Shown here piece by piece: positions 1 through 6,779 of a stretch of DNA of 11,868 nucleotides; the stretch's first letter is position 1, and the number at the start of each line of letters is the position of its first letter. The stretch spans positions 87,928-99,795 of the forward strand of contig JBBHKE010003399.1 of the NCBI GenBank assembly GCA_037447655.1, read 5' to 3'. The notes beneath the pieces were generated by a model. That model made no database searches. It had not been told where the DNA came from and saw only the letters and a program-made list of their open reading frames with translations. The position numbers and the translations under genes were made by a program. Source of the DNA: Zygnema cylindricum. Taxonomy: Eukaryota > Streptophyta > Zygnematophyceae > Zygnematales > Zygnemataceae.

Positions 1-305
1 AAATAAGAGACCAACCATTGTACTATTCGGCGGGACTAACGGAGAGGGGTTTCTGCTACTCACTCAAACCAACATACCTCGTACCGGGAGTGGTAGAGAA
101 TGTTACAGGCTAAAAAGGAGAAACGATAAGGTAGACTAACACAACTTATTACTCGGCACTTGACGATGAAGTAGGGGCAGAGGAATGTTACAAGCCGCTT
201 CCGTTCCGTAAGTGGAGGTGCCAGGCTAGCGAAACGAAAATGAACGGAGGGTGAAAGGGAGAGTCGGTATTGGTGTTTTAGAAATTTACAAATATTACGG
301 AGACT
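1..305 (+). other. Unresolved stretch, probably decayed integrase N-terminal part
   Basis: No open frame is present, but plus-strand fragments look like scrambled copia integrase: around 195-250 a Phe-Arg-Lys-Trp-Arg then Ala-Ser-Glu pattern resembles the segment before the first catalytic Asp, and 262-282 (Ser-Arg-Tyr-Trp) resembles the usual Asp-Tyr-Ser-Arg-Tyr-x-Trp-Val strand. The zinc-binding HHCC and the first catalytic Asp cannot be placed with confidence. A 102-codon minus-strand frame over 60-368 has no recognisable domain and overlaps readable integrase, so it is treated as chance. Confidence 0.35.
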
Positions 306-1222
306 GAAACGGAAATTTTCCAACTGGGTAAAGTGCTGAGAGGGAAAGTGGGAGGCAAGTAAAAGCAAAGCGATCGGACCGTGGAGGTGAATGCCTTGCC
401 TTCGCCGAACATTGTAAGGAGACGGGGATGAAGTAGCAGTTCACGGCTCATTATTCAACACAATCAGATGGAATAGCAAAGAGGAAAAATCGGACATTGT
501 AAGAGATGGTGAGGGCCATGCTCCATACAACCAAACTCACTCATCGTCTTTGGGGAGAGGCAATCAGGGCGGCTTATCATGTTACCAACCAGAGAATAAA
601 CTCGAATTTAGGTAACAAAACACCGGAGGAACTTTGGAGTGGACAAGTGCCTACGGTAAAACATTTAAGGATTTCGAGATGTGAGGCTATGGGGTATGTA
701 GAGGAAAGAAACTGGGAGGGGAAGTTTGTAGCACTTTCATGGGAAGATACTTTGTGGGGTATAGTGAAAACTCGATGCAATATCGGTTTTATAACCCGTT
801 ACTAAGGGGTCATAGAGTCTAAAAATGTAGAGTTCAATGAAAATTTGGAATGGATGGTAAAAGGAGTTAATGAGTCAAAACGGGCCCTAGATTACGAGGA
901 GGATAGTCACTATGAAAAATTCACAAGAGAGGAGGAAGAAGAAGAAGTCTTGATAGAGGTAGCGACAAAGAAAAAGGTGCGATTTGTAGAGCAGGCTTTA
1001 GAGAAAGTTCCGAAACCTAAGTCCACCAGCAATGAAGCACAAAGGGACAAGGTCATTAGAGAATCACCCACTCACACAAACAATCTGACATCAGAAGAGA
1101 CACCCTTTGAGAAGGAGGGTGATGACAAGATTAAGAGCAGTGATTTGAATAAGGAATTTGCAGAAGTCAATGGAGAAGCAAGAGATCCACGAAAGGGAAG
1201 GCACCGGAACGATTCTCACTAG
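306..1222 (+). pseudogene. Copia integrase core, C-terminal part and linker (pseudogene)
   Basis: Integrase inserts retrotransposon cDNA into chromosomes. Reading starts near 306 in one frame, shifts at about 334 by one extra base, then continues in a single frame to 1222. Motifs in order: RSDRGGE (371-391) with the second catalytic Asp; QFTAHYSTQSDG leading to IAKRKNRTL (437-499), where families normally have AERKNRT, so the catalytic Glu is Lys (AAG, 479-481); EMVRAML and LWGEAI; TPEELWSG near 620-650; then the end of integrase, IESKNVEFNE (about 815-841). Stops interrupt at 434-436, 500-502, 803-805 and 1220-1222. After 841 comes an acidic, lysine-rich linker with a run of Glu (about 930-950), typical of the low-conservation joint between integrase and RT. 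The product cannot be made intact. Confidence 0.85.
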
Positions 1223-1290
1223 GTCAATCTTATTAAAAGCAAACCACTTATCAGAGGGAAATTTCCGAGCTTAGATGAGGAAGGGCAAAA

Positions 1291-2859
1291 TCCATTCTCT
1301 TAAGAAAGGCAATTACAAAAAATCGTCCAGCCGACCCTCTATCATATCAAGAGGCTAGAGACTCGGACAAATGGGACAAGAAGTGGTAACCGGTATTTAT
1401 AAAGGAGTATAATTCTGTGAAAGCAAATGGGTGTTTCAAAGAAGTAGACCTACTAGTTGGTAAGAAGGCAACAGACTCAAAGTGGGTTTTTAAGACAAAG
1501 ATGGGTGCCTCAAGAGAAACTCTTAAGTATAAGGCGTGGTTAGTATGTAAAGGCTTTCAAGAGAAGGAGGGTATTGATTATTCAGAAACTTTTGCTCTTG
1601 TGGTTAAGTTTGATTCTTTGCGAGCAATTATTGCAATGGCGGCGGCGGAACGAATGCATATCCAACAGATGGATGTAGAGACAACTTTCATAAATGGAGA
1701 ATTAGAAGAGGAGTTGTATATGAAAATTCCAAAAGAAGTTCTTGGAAATAATGGAAAAGTATGGAGGTTGTGGAAGACTTTGTATGGTTTGAAGCAGACA
1801 CCAATGTTATGGAACCATAAGCTTCACAAGGTCTTATTAATTTTGGGATTTAGGAGGCTTACTGCACATTGTGGAGTGTATATTTCAGGAGAAGGTAGGG
1901 ACATGGTAATTTTCAGTGTTTAAGTAGATGATTTCATTTCTATCTCTCACAACTTGGATTTACTTGGAGAATTAAAGATTGAATTTCAGAAGTATTTTAG
2001 AATCACACACTTAGGAGACGCACAATACATTGTGGAAATTCATATTCAGAGGAGGAGGAATGGAGATATTAAGTTGAGCCAGGAACAATATGCAAAAGAG
2101 GTACTGGAAAGATTTGGGTTTTTAGATTGTAAGCCACTTTGAACTCCCCTTGATCCTCGTGATAAGCTTTCTAATTTTGTTAAAAGTCTCGAGGTTGGTG
2201 TTCCGTATAGGGAGGTGGTCGGTAGCTTGATGTAGTTAAGTGTCGTTATTAGACTTGACATTAGTGCCGCAGTGAGTGTAGTTAGTCGGTATTGTGACAT
2301 TCCGAAAAAGGTAAATTGGGAGGCGGTGAAGAGAATATTTGGGTATTTGGCGGGAGCACTTGGTCTTGGAATAGTTTATATAATAGATGAGAGCTTGAGT
2401 TGTTATGGATATTAAGATTCCGACTATGGAGGGGACCATGATTCGCGAAGGTCTACGTCAAGATATGTGTTTTTACTTGCAGGAGGAGACATCTCGTGAA
2501 ATTCATGTTTGCAACCTACCGTGGCACTATCATTAACGGAGGCGGAGTATATGGCTGCATGTCATGTTGCAAAGAATGCTGTGTGGATTAAAGAATTTCT
2601 ATCGGAGGTTGGAGTGGAAAAAGAATGAATGCAAATACTAAATGATAATATGTCTTTCATTGCACTTAGTAAAAATCCTATTTTGCATATGCGCACTTAA
2701 CACATTAAAATCCAGTGGCATTTTGCTCGAGATTTCGTTGTGGAAAAAGAAGTTGAATTTTTGTTTGTTCCTACAAAAAAACAAGCTGCTGATATGTTAA
2801 CCAAAGCAGCATTGAAGGAAGTCTATGAAATGGGAAAGAAGTTAGTGGGCATGAAGTAA
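1291..2859 (+). pseudogene. Copia reverse transcriptase and RNase H (pseudogene)
   Basis: This domain pair copies element RNA into DNA and removes the RNA template. One frame runs from about 1291 to the stop at 2857-2859 without a visible frameshift. Motifs: PLSYQEARDSDKW (1336-1374), SKWVFKTKM (about 1480-1503), KAWLVCKGF, QQMDVETTF with the first RT Asp (about 1665-1690), LYGLKQTP (1780-1803), the active site as stop-Val-Asp-Asp (1921-1932), STPLD-like stop-TPLDP (2140-2154), GSLM then stop then L, RLDISAAVSVVSRY, RNase H DSDYGG (2416-2433), LTEAEYMAA, NDNMSFIAL and ADMLTK near the end. In-frame stops: 1387, 1921, 2140, 2233, 2413, 2497, 2626 and 2698. The last RNase H Asp, expected in the HID motif, is Lys (HIKI). 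It is inactive; the frame comes from upstream pol and differs from the integrase frame before 1222, so a shift lies in 1223-1290. Confidence 0.93.
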
Positions 2860-2893
2860 GAGGGGGCTTTGAGTGTCTCAGTAAGAGGGGGAA
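2855..2893 (+). promoter_or_regulatory. Polypurine tract, present twice
   Basis: The polypurine tract primes plus-strand DNA synthesis and sits directly 5' of the 3' LTR. AGTAAGAGGGGG occurs at 2855-2866, overlapping the RNase H stop codon, and again at 2880-2891, immediately before AA and the LTR start TGTTAGG at 2894. The second copy is in the right place to act as the tract; the first is a 12 bp direct repeat 25 bp upstream. Confidence 0.7.
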
Positions 2894-2960
2894 TGTTAGG
2901 ATATTGTACTGAGCACTTACTTAGCGACGAGATATCCTCATAACTAAAGTAGGGACGACG

Positions 2961-3054
2961 AGCGACGAAAGTAGTCTCGTTGTTAGATATTTGAAGTGAC
3001 GTAGAAGCTAGCGACGGAGTAGTTTCGTCGCTGGATATTTGAAGTGACGCAGAA
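2961..3054 (+). repeat. Tandem ~46 bp repeat in the LTR with AGCGACG hairpins
   Basis: Copy 1 (2961-3006) and copy 2 (3010-3054) share the pattern AGCGACGRAGTAG, TCGTYG, then GATATTTGAAGTGACG and AGAA, differing at only a few positions. Each contains an inverted repeat; copy 2 is clean, AGCGACG (3010-3016) with CGTCGCT (3026-3032). Each ends in AAGTGACG, which recurs at about 3100 as AAGTGACGTGG. A further partial start, TAGCGACGAGA, lies at 2922-2932. TGACG is the core bound by TGA-type bZIP factors in plants, so an enhancer role is possible but inferred. Confidence 0.7.
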
Positions 3055-3072
3055 AAATGTTTCTTCGTTTCG

Positions 3073-3213
3073 TTTCACGCAAGTTCTGGTCATACCGTAC
3101 AAGTGACGTGGAAATTATTTGTTTGTTTTGGTTCACGTAAAGTCTAGTCGTACCGTGTAGTTCAAGTCGGTTCACCATGGACCTTTTCTAGTCTTACCGT
3201 GTTGTTCATACCG
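3073..3213 (+). repeat. Three diverged TTCAC...TACCGT sub-repeats in the LTR
   Basis: Three related stretches follow each other: about 3073-3104, 3131-3166 and 3170-3213. Each starts with TTCAC, contains a CTGGTC or CTAGTC core, then TACCGT followed by an AAG/TTCA step. They are more diverged than the 46 bp repeats upstream. Such short repeats are usual in the U3 part of LTRs; the function here is unknown. Confidence 0.5.
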
Positions 3214-3270
3214 GTTCACAGTATTCGGTCGTATGTTTCGGCGCGTTGACTCTTACACGTTTTAGTTGTG

Positions 3271-3282
3271 TACATATATGTA
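3271..3282 (+). promoter_or_regulatory. TATA-like palindrome in the LTR
   Basis: TACATATATGTA is a perfect 12 bp palindrome and the best TATA-like site in the LTR, placed after the repeat blocks as expected at the U3/R boundary. No transcript data are available, so this is a positional guess. Confidence 0.35.
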
Positions 3283-3475
3283 CTTGTAGAGACTTAGTGG
3301 TTTATCTATCTTTTGGAGGCGTAGCTTTTTAAGGAGGTGTAGAAAGGTTAGAAGTAAAAAGAAGGAAGAAAATGAGTTGTATTTGCATTGTGCTTAATAT
3401 ATTTAATGTTTTTGGAGGAACACCATTATTGTGTGTGTATTTTGTTTGGTTTATAATCTTTCACGTTCACATTGT

Positions 3476-3481
3476 AATAAA
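3476..3481 (+). promoter_or_regulatory. Possible polyadenylation signal AATAAA
   Basis: AATAAA lies about 195 bp downstream of the TATA-like site, a plausible distance for an R-region signal. It is also inside the start of the first 590 bp tandem unit, so it may belong to that repeat instead. Confidence 0.3.
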
Positions 3482-3643
3482 CGTTTTCGTTTAGGGAGGG
3501 CAATAAATTAATAATTTATGTGGGAAAAAAAATCCGTTGAAATATAACAGTTTCTTGTTAGAGGGTTCTTTTTCTATTTCTGCTCCGTCTTTTCCTTCCT
3601 CATTTCTGTTCTTTGTTTGTCGTTATTATTCGATCTTGCATTA

Positions 3644-3649
3644 CACGTG
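3644..3649. promoter_or_regulatory. G-box/ABRE-like site in unit A
   Basis: The context TTACACGTGGCAC contains the palindromic G-box CACGTG and the ACACGTGGC form of the plant abscisic-acid response element. The same core recurs at the equivalent place of copy B. Function is inferred from the motif only. Confidence 0.4.
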
Positions 3650-3699
3650 GCACTACTAAATTTGTTTGCTCAACACATGTAAAAAAGGCAATTCATGAT

Positions 3700-3983
3700 G
3701 AGAGACACGAAGGGAAGGAGGGAAGGAGGGAGAGAGGGAGGGGGAGGGGGAGGAAAGGAGAATGGAAAAGAGTGAGTGCTAGAGAGAGTGAGGAGGGTGG
3801 GAGGGAGAGAGGGAGTGCAAGGGAGAGGGAAGATGGAGAGGTAGAGGGAAAGAGAGAGGCATGGAGAGGGAGAGAAGGAGAGGGATCGAGAGGGACGGAG
3901 AAAGGAGGGAGGGACGGAGGGAGGGAGGAGAGAGGACAGAGTGAGAGGGGTGGCAAAGGGGAGGGAGAGAGAGAGAGAGAAAA
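3700..3983 (+). repeat. Polypurine (GGGA/GA) tract, copy A
   Basis: About 285 bp are almost only A and G on the plus strand, built from irregular GGGA, GGAGA and GAGA units with few pyrimidines, ending in a short pure GA run near 3965-3980. Long purine/pyrimidine tracts can form triplex DNA and, in plants, GA repeats are bound by BBR/BPC proteins. No regular minisatellite period was found by eye. Confidence 0.9.
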
Positions 3984-4232
3984 GCAAACAAACAAAAAAC
4001 AACATTCTCGAGAAGTAAGAGAAAAAAAATAATAATAAATCATACTTCACTCTTTATACACTTTGTAATGAACGTTTTTGTTTAGGGAGGGCAATAAATT
4101 AATCATTTATGTGGAGAAAATTCCATTGAAATATAACAGTCTGTTGTTAGAGGGTTTTTTTCGTATTCCTGCTACGTCTCTTGCTCCATCATTTCTGTTA
4201 TTTGTTTGTCGTTATTGTTCAATCTTTCATTA

Positions 4233-4238
4233 CACGTG
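4233..4238. promoter_or_regulatory. G-box/ABRE-like site in unit B
   Basis: TTACACGTGGCAC is identical to the copy A context over 13 bp, 589 bp downstream of it. Conservation in both copies mainly reflects the tandem duplication. Confidence 0.4.
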
Positions 4239-4290
4239 GCACTTTTAAATTGGTTTACTTAACACGAGTAAAAAGGACAATTCGTGATGC

Positions 4291-4553
4291 GAGACACAAA
4301 GGAGGGAAAGAGGGAAGGAGGGAGGAAAAGAGAAGGGGAGAGAGTGAGAGCGAGAGAGGGTAAGTGGGAGGGTGGGAGGGAGGGAGGGCAAAAGGGAGAG
4401 AGGGAGGGGGGAAGGGAGGGTGAGAGGGAGAGAGGGATAGCAAGGGAGAGGGAGATATAGAGAGGTAGACGGAGAGAGAAGAGGCATGGAGAGGGAGGAA
4501 GGGAGAGGGATAGAGAGGGAGGGAGAGGGGAGGGAGAGAGCGAAATAGAAAAG
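4291..4553 (+). repeat. Polypurine (GGGA/GA) tract, copy B
   Basis: About 260 bp of purines in copy B, with GGGAGG and GAGAGG units. Its motif order differs from copy A, as expected from slippage after duplication. The three long overlapping minus-strand frames here encode only Ser/Leu/Pro low-complexity sequence and are not genes. Confidence 0.9.
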
Positions 4554-4640
4554 CAAACAAACAAATAACAACAATTATAATATAATAACGTTCTCGAGAA
4601 GTAAGAGAAAAAAAAATAATCATAAATCTATATGACTCTT

Positions 4641-5682
4641 ACAAGCACCAAGTAGAAAAAATCATAATAATAAAAATATAAAAAAATATTGTTGAAAAAC
4701 AAATAAAAATGAAAAAGTAGGGGATGAAGACACGAAGCATAAAACTACAAGTTAGACAAATCGTTCACTAACAAGTCCTCCTCGAACCTCGTTGCTCTAA
4801 TGTCTTGAGGTACATCACCATCTGCATAAACTTTTGAAGCGAATGCCTCGCGAATGAACATCCAACAGTCTATGTTACCTCATAGACCTTTGGAGCATAT
4901 TGGCAAGATTCTTATAATCTTGTTCGGCAATAAAAACAAAATAATAGGTACGACGTTGTACAAAGTTGTCCAAATTACTGTAACAACCTCACTTTTTGTC
5001 CGATGGAACTTCACCCTAAGTTAAAAGCCAACATGTGCTCGCAAGGTGGAGCTCACGTAAAGTGAGAAATTGATCGCGCACATCAATTTTTTTTACTTCT
5101 TGTTGGTGCAATTTTGTTACTGTAAATCTTGGCTGGCCATGTGAATTGTTGTTTTTTGAGGACGGTCAATGTTTGCAAGCGGGACACTGTTATAAACGGT
5201 TTTTACAATATTTTGCAAGTTAAATTTGTTCGACGCACTGACTGTAAAATCTAGACTCAACAATACTTAACTTGTACTCATCTGTACGTAAAATGTACAA
5301 TTTTTGACAAGATGACGCAAGTGACCACGCGCACCGAAAATTATCACTAAGATTAAAAATTCCCCAAAATTAAAAGTGGGCAATTGAATGTGACGTTTTG
5401 TTGCCGTTTGTGGAGCAGATTGTTATTATAGTGTCTTTTCACGTTTGTAATGGCGATGCGGCTATGTCAACGTCTTTCGAGGTAATCTGCAGGCCAAAAA
5501 ATTGAAAGGCTCAATCAAATCAAAATCAGATCAAAGCGAATCAGCCAAACTTAATGAAAAAAACAAAAAAAGTGAAAGAATCGTTCCATAATTAGGTTTT
5601 TCGTTTCAAAATGTTGAACCGCCAAACCCTAACTTTGTGTTTCAGGCCGCTTAGGGCATCCTTTAGGTTTCTTTTATAGGGA
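4641..5682. other. AT-rich intergenic stretch, no gene recognised
   Basis: Small structures only: hairpin CAAGATT (4904-4910) / AATCTTG (4916-4922); CTCACTTT (4988-4995) with AAAGTGAG (5059-5066), the latter also part of the tight hairpin CTCAC-GTAAA-GTGAG (5052-5066); and a telo-box-like AAACCCTAA near 5625. The minus strand of about 4735-4985 reads like broken coding sequence in two frames (see findings), but the family was not recognised. The rest is A- and T-rich without long frames. Confidence 0.6.
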
Positions 5683-6040
5683 ATGGACGTCCAAGCTTTT
5701 TTTCGTACACAAATTAAATTGAAAGTAACGAAACATAGAATAAAGATTTTAGTTCCTAGTTCCAGGTGGGAGCTACACTATATTCACCTTCTTTTTTTTG
5801 TTATTTTCACCGTCTTGCTATTGAAAGTGTTAATCTCTCTCTTAAAGCTTATATCTAAATTCACATCCTTTGAAGTCCTAAACGCTAATTTAGAAGTACA
5901 CGTACTTTCTTGTACTTTATTTTGTCGCTATGAAATTCGTAGTGGATTGCAAATACTTTTTGTATTATAGAAAGAGAAGGTGAACGGATGCGGAGGATGT
6001 ATTTAAGGACGTCCAATTCGGAAATCCTATCCGAAAAAAA
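5683..6040. other. Stretch between GGACGTCCAA repeats, no gene recognised
   Basis: GGACGTCCAA occurs at 5685-5694 and again at 6007-6016; because GGACGTCC is palindromic this can be read as direct or inverted. Beside the second copy is a hairpin TTCGGA (6017-6022) / TCCGAA (6030-6035). A 95-codon plus-strand frame (5683-5970) has a hydrophobic middle but no recognisable domain and is probably chance. The right edge coincides with the point where the minus-strand copia homology stops, so this could be a small inserted element or a deletion scar. Confidence 0.35.
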
Positions 6041-6659
6041 AACATATGTTTTTCTACTTTCTCTCTAACAAAGCTTAACTTGATGTCCATGTATTCTGCT
6101 ATGAAATGATGTTTTGGATTTGCTGCAATTGCAATTGCAGTCTGATTATCACAAAATATTTTATGCACTCTATTCTTTATATAACCAAGTTTTTGAAGGA
6201 ATGATTTCACCCACATCAATTCCTTCAAGAGGCCATATACTCAACCTCCATGGTGGACTAAGCAATCAACTTTTGTTGCTTGCTGCTCGAATAGCAAGCC
6301 CCATTCCCAACATACAACACATACCCTGATGTACATCTCCTCATTGGAGCATCCCAAAAACAGGCATCATTCCAAGTGGTGATGTCAATATTATCCCCTC
6401 CCAAATGTAACCATAGATCTCTCGATCATATCAAGTACCTTATTACCCTCTTGGCTGCTTCCTAATCTCTTTTCCTAGGATCATTCAAACTCTTACTTAA
6501 TGTTCCTACAGCTGCCGTTATATTGGGCCGGGTACATTTCATAAAATAGATCAAGCTACCTACAACTTGTGTGTACGGAATATTTCTCATAAATTCTCGT
6601 TCCTCCGGTGTTAACTCATCATTAAGAATCACAACTCTTTTTTCTGAACTCTTTACATT
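6041..6659 (-). pseudogene. Copia RNase H, 3' truncated (pseudogene, minus strand)
   Basis: After the 64 bp duplication one frame holds from 6659 to about 6230: TPEEREFMRNIPY, VVGSLIYFMKCTRPNI, DPRKRD-stop-EAAKRVIRYL, NDACFWDAPMRRCTSGY, ACYSSSKQQ, STMEVEYMAS. Stops lie at 6462-6464, 6426-6428 and 6258-6260. A small deletion near 6225-6230 changes frame, and the reading continues as KELMWVKSFLQKLGY, CDNQTAIAIAANPKHH and EYMDIKLSFVREKVEKH (normally HID; here YMD). Homology ends about 6045 and the last residues before the stop at 5965 are unrelated sequence. The usual ADxLTK end is missing. Confidence 0.88.
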
Positions 6660-6779
6660 TCCCTTTCTTTAAATCCATTGGAGTTGTGCAACTATTTGCT
6701 TTATCCATTTGGAATTTTACATTTCCCTTTCTTTAAATCCATTGGAGTTGTGCAACTATTTGCTTTATCCATTTGGAAT
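6652..6779 (+). repeat. Perfect 64 bp tandem duplication
   Basis: Copies at 6652-6715 and 6716-6779 are identical by eye, and the match runs three bases further (TTT). The copied segment lies in the RT to RNase H joint and includes the TTPMDLKKGK region. Since 64 is not a multiple of three it shifts the frame. Lack of divergence means it is recent compared with the other damage, or an assembly artefact. Confidence 0.95.

Larger units (their letters stand above)
306..3480 (+). mobile_element. Degenerate Ty1/copia LTR retrotransposon, 5' part missing
   Basis: The order integrase, linker, reverse transcriptase, RNase H, polypurine tract and LTR is the Ty1/copia order (in Ty3/gypsy elements integrase follows RNase H). 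Readable pol homology starts near 306 and may begin earlier. RNase H ends at a natural-looking stop at 2857-2859, followed 20 bp later by a polypurine tract and an LTR start. Gag, protease, primer-binding site and 5' LTR are not in the window. The right boundary is uncertain because the LTR end was not pinned down; 3480 is an estimate. Coding parts carry about a dozen stops but few frameshifts. The copy is non-autonomous. Confidence 0.85.
2894..3480 (+). repeat. 3' LTR of the plus-strand copia element
   Basis: The LTR starts with TG (TGTTAGGATAT) directly after the polypurine tract. It would hold promoter, enhancer and polyadenylation signals. Visible parts: a short inverted repeat AGGATAT (2898-2904) / ATATCCT (2932-2938), direct-repeat blocks in 2961-3213, a TATA-like palindrome at 3271-3282 and AATAAA at 3476-3481. 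The 3' end is not certain: candidate CA ends lie at 3470-3471 and, if a longer LTR is accepted, at ATATAACA ending 3549. Without the 5' LTR in the window neither end nor the target duplication can be checked. Confidence 0.65.
3472..4062 (+). repeat. 590 bp tandem unit, copy A
   Basis: Copy A begins TTGTAATAAACGTTTTCGTTTAGGGAGGGCAATAAATTAA and is matched along its length by copy B (4063 onward). Parts in order: an AT-rich palindrome TAAATTA-A-TAATTTA (3504-3518), ATATAACA and TGTTAGAGGGTT (about 3541-3565), a T-rich stretch, a G-box (3644-3649), AATTCATGATGAGAGACACGA, a long purine tract and an end of AGCAAACAAACAAA...TTCTCGAGAAGTAAGAG. No protein-coding content is credible: the long frames here on both strands are low-complexity Arg/Gly/Glu or Ser/Leu/Pro translations of the purine tract. 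Confidence 0.85.
4063..4640 (+). repeat. 590 bp tandem unit, copy B
   Basis: Copy B starts TTGTAATGAACGTTTTTG at 4063, directly after copy A, and follows the same order: AGGGAGGGCAATAAATTAA, ATATAACAGTCTG then TGTTAGAGGG, G-box (4233-4238), AATTCGTGATGCGAGACACAA, purine tract, AGCAAACAAACAAA and TTCTCGAGAAGTAAGAG (about 4592-4608). Flanks outside the purine tract match well; the tract itself differs in motif order. The right edge fades after about 4640. TGTTAG and ATAACA inside each unit recall LTR termini but are separated by only six bases at the junction, so this remains speculative. Confidence 0.85.

Noticed and set aside
60-368. 102-codon minus-strand frame
   Set aside because: It overlaps readable plus-strand integrase and has no recognisable domain; probably a shadow frame.
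2894-3549. LTR extended to ATATAACA at 3549
   Set aside because: The last ~75 bp are repeated in the second 590 bp unit without the rest of the LTR, so they more likely belong to that unit; left as an alternative only.
3613-4032. 139-codon Arg/Gly/Glu-rich plus-strand frame and the opposing Ser/Leu/Pro frames
   Set aside because: They are translations of the polypurine tract; low complexity, overlapping on both strands, and not conserved in frame between the two tandem copies.
4245-4623. Three overlapping minus-strand frames of 101-122 codons in the second purine tract
   Set aside because: All three frames are open only because the tract lacks stop-forming bases on that strand; no domain.
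5683-5970. 95-codon plus-strand frame with a hydrophobic middle, possible membrane peptide
   Set aside because: AT-rich composition gives Leu/Ile/Phe runs by chance; no motif, promoter or related copy visible.
6114-6329. 71-codon plus-strand frame
   Set aside because: Antisense to the minus-strand RNase H, which has clear conserved motifs.
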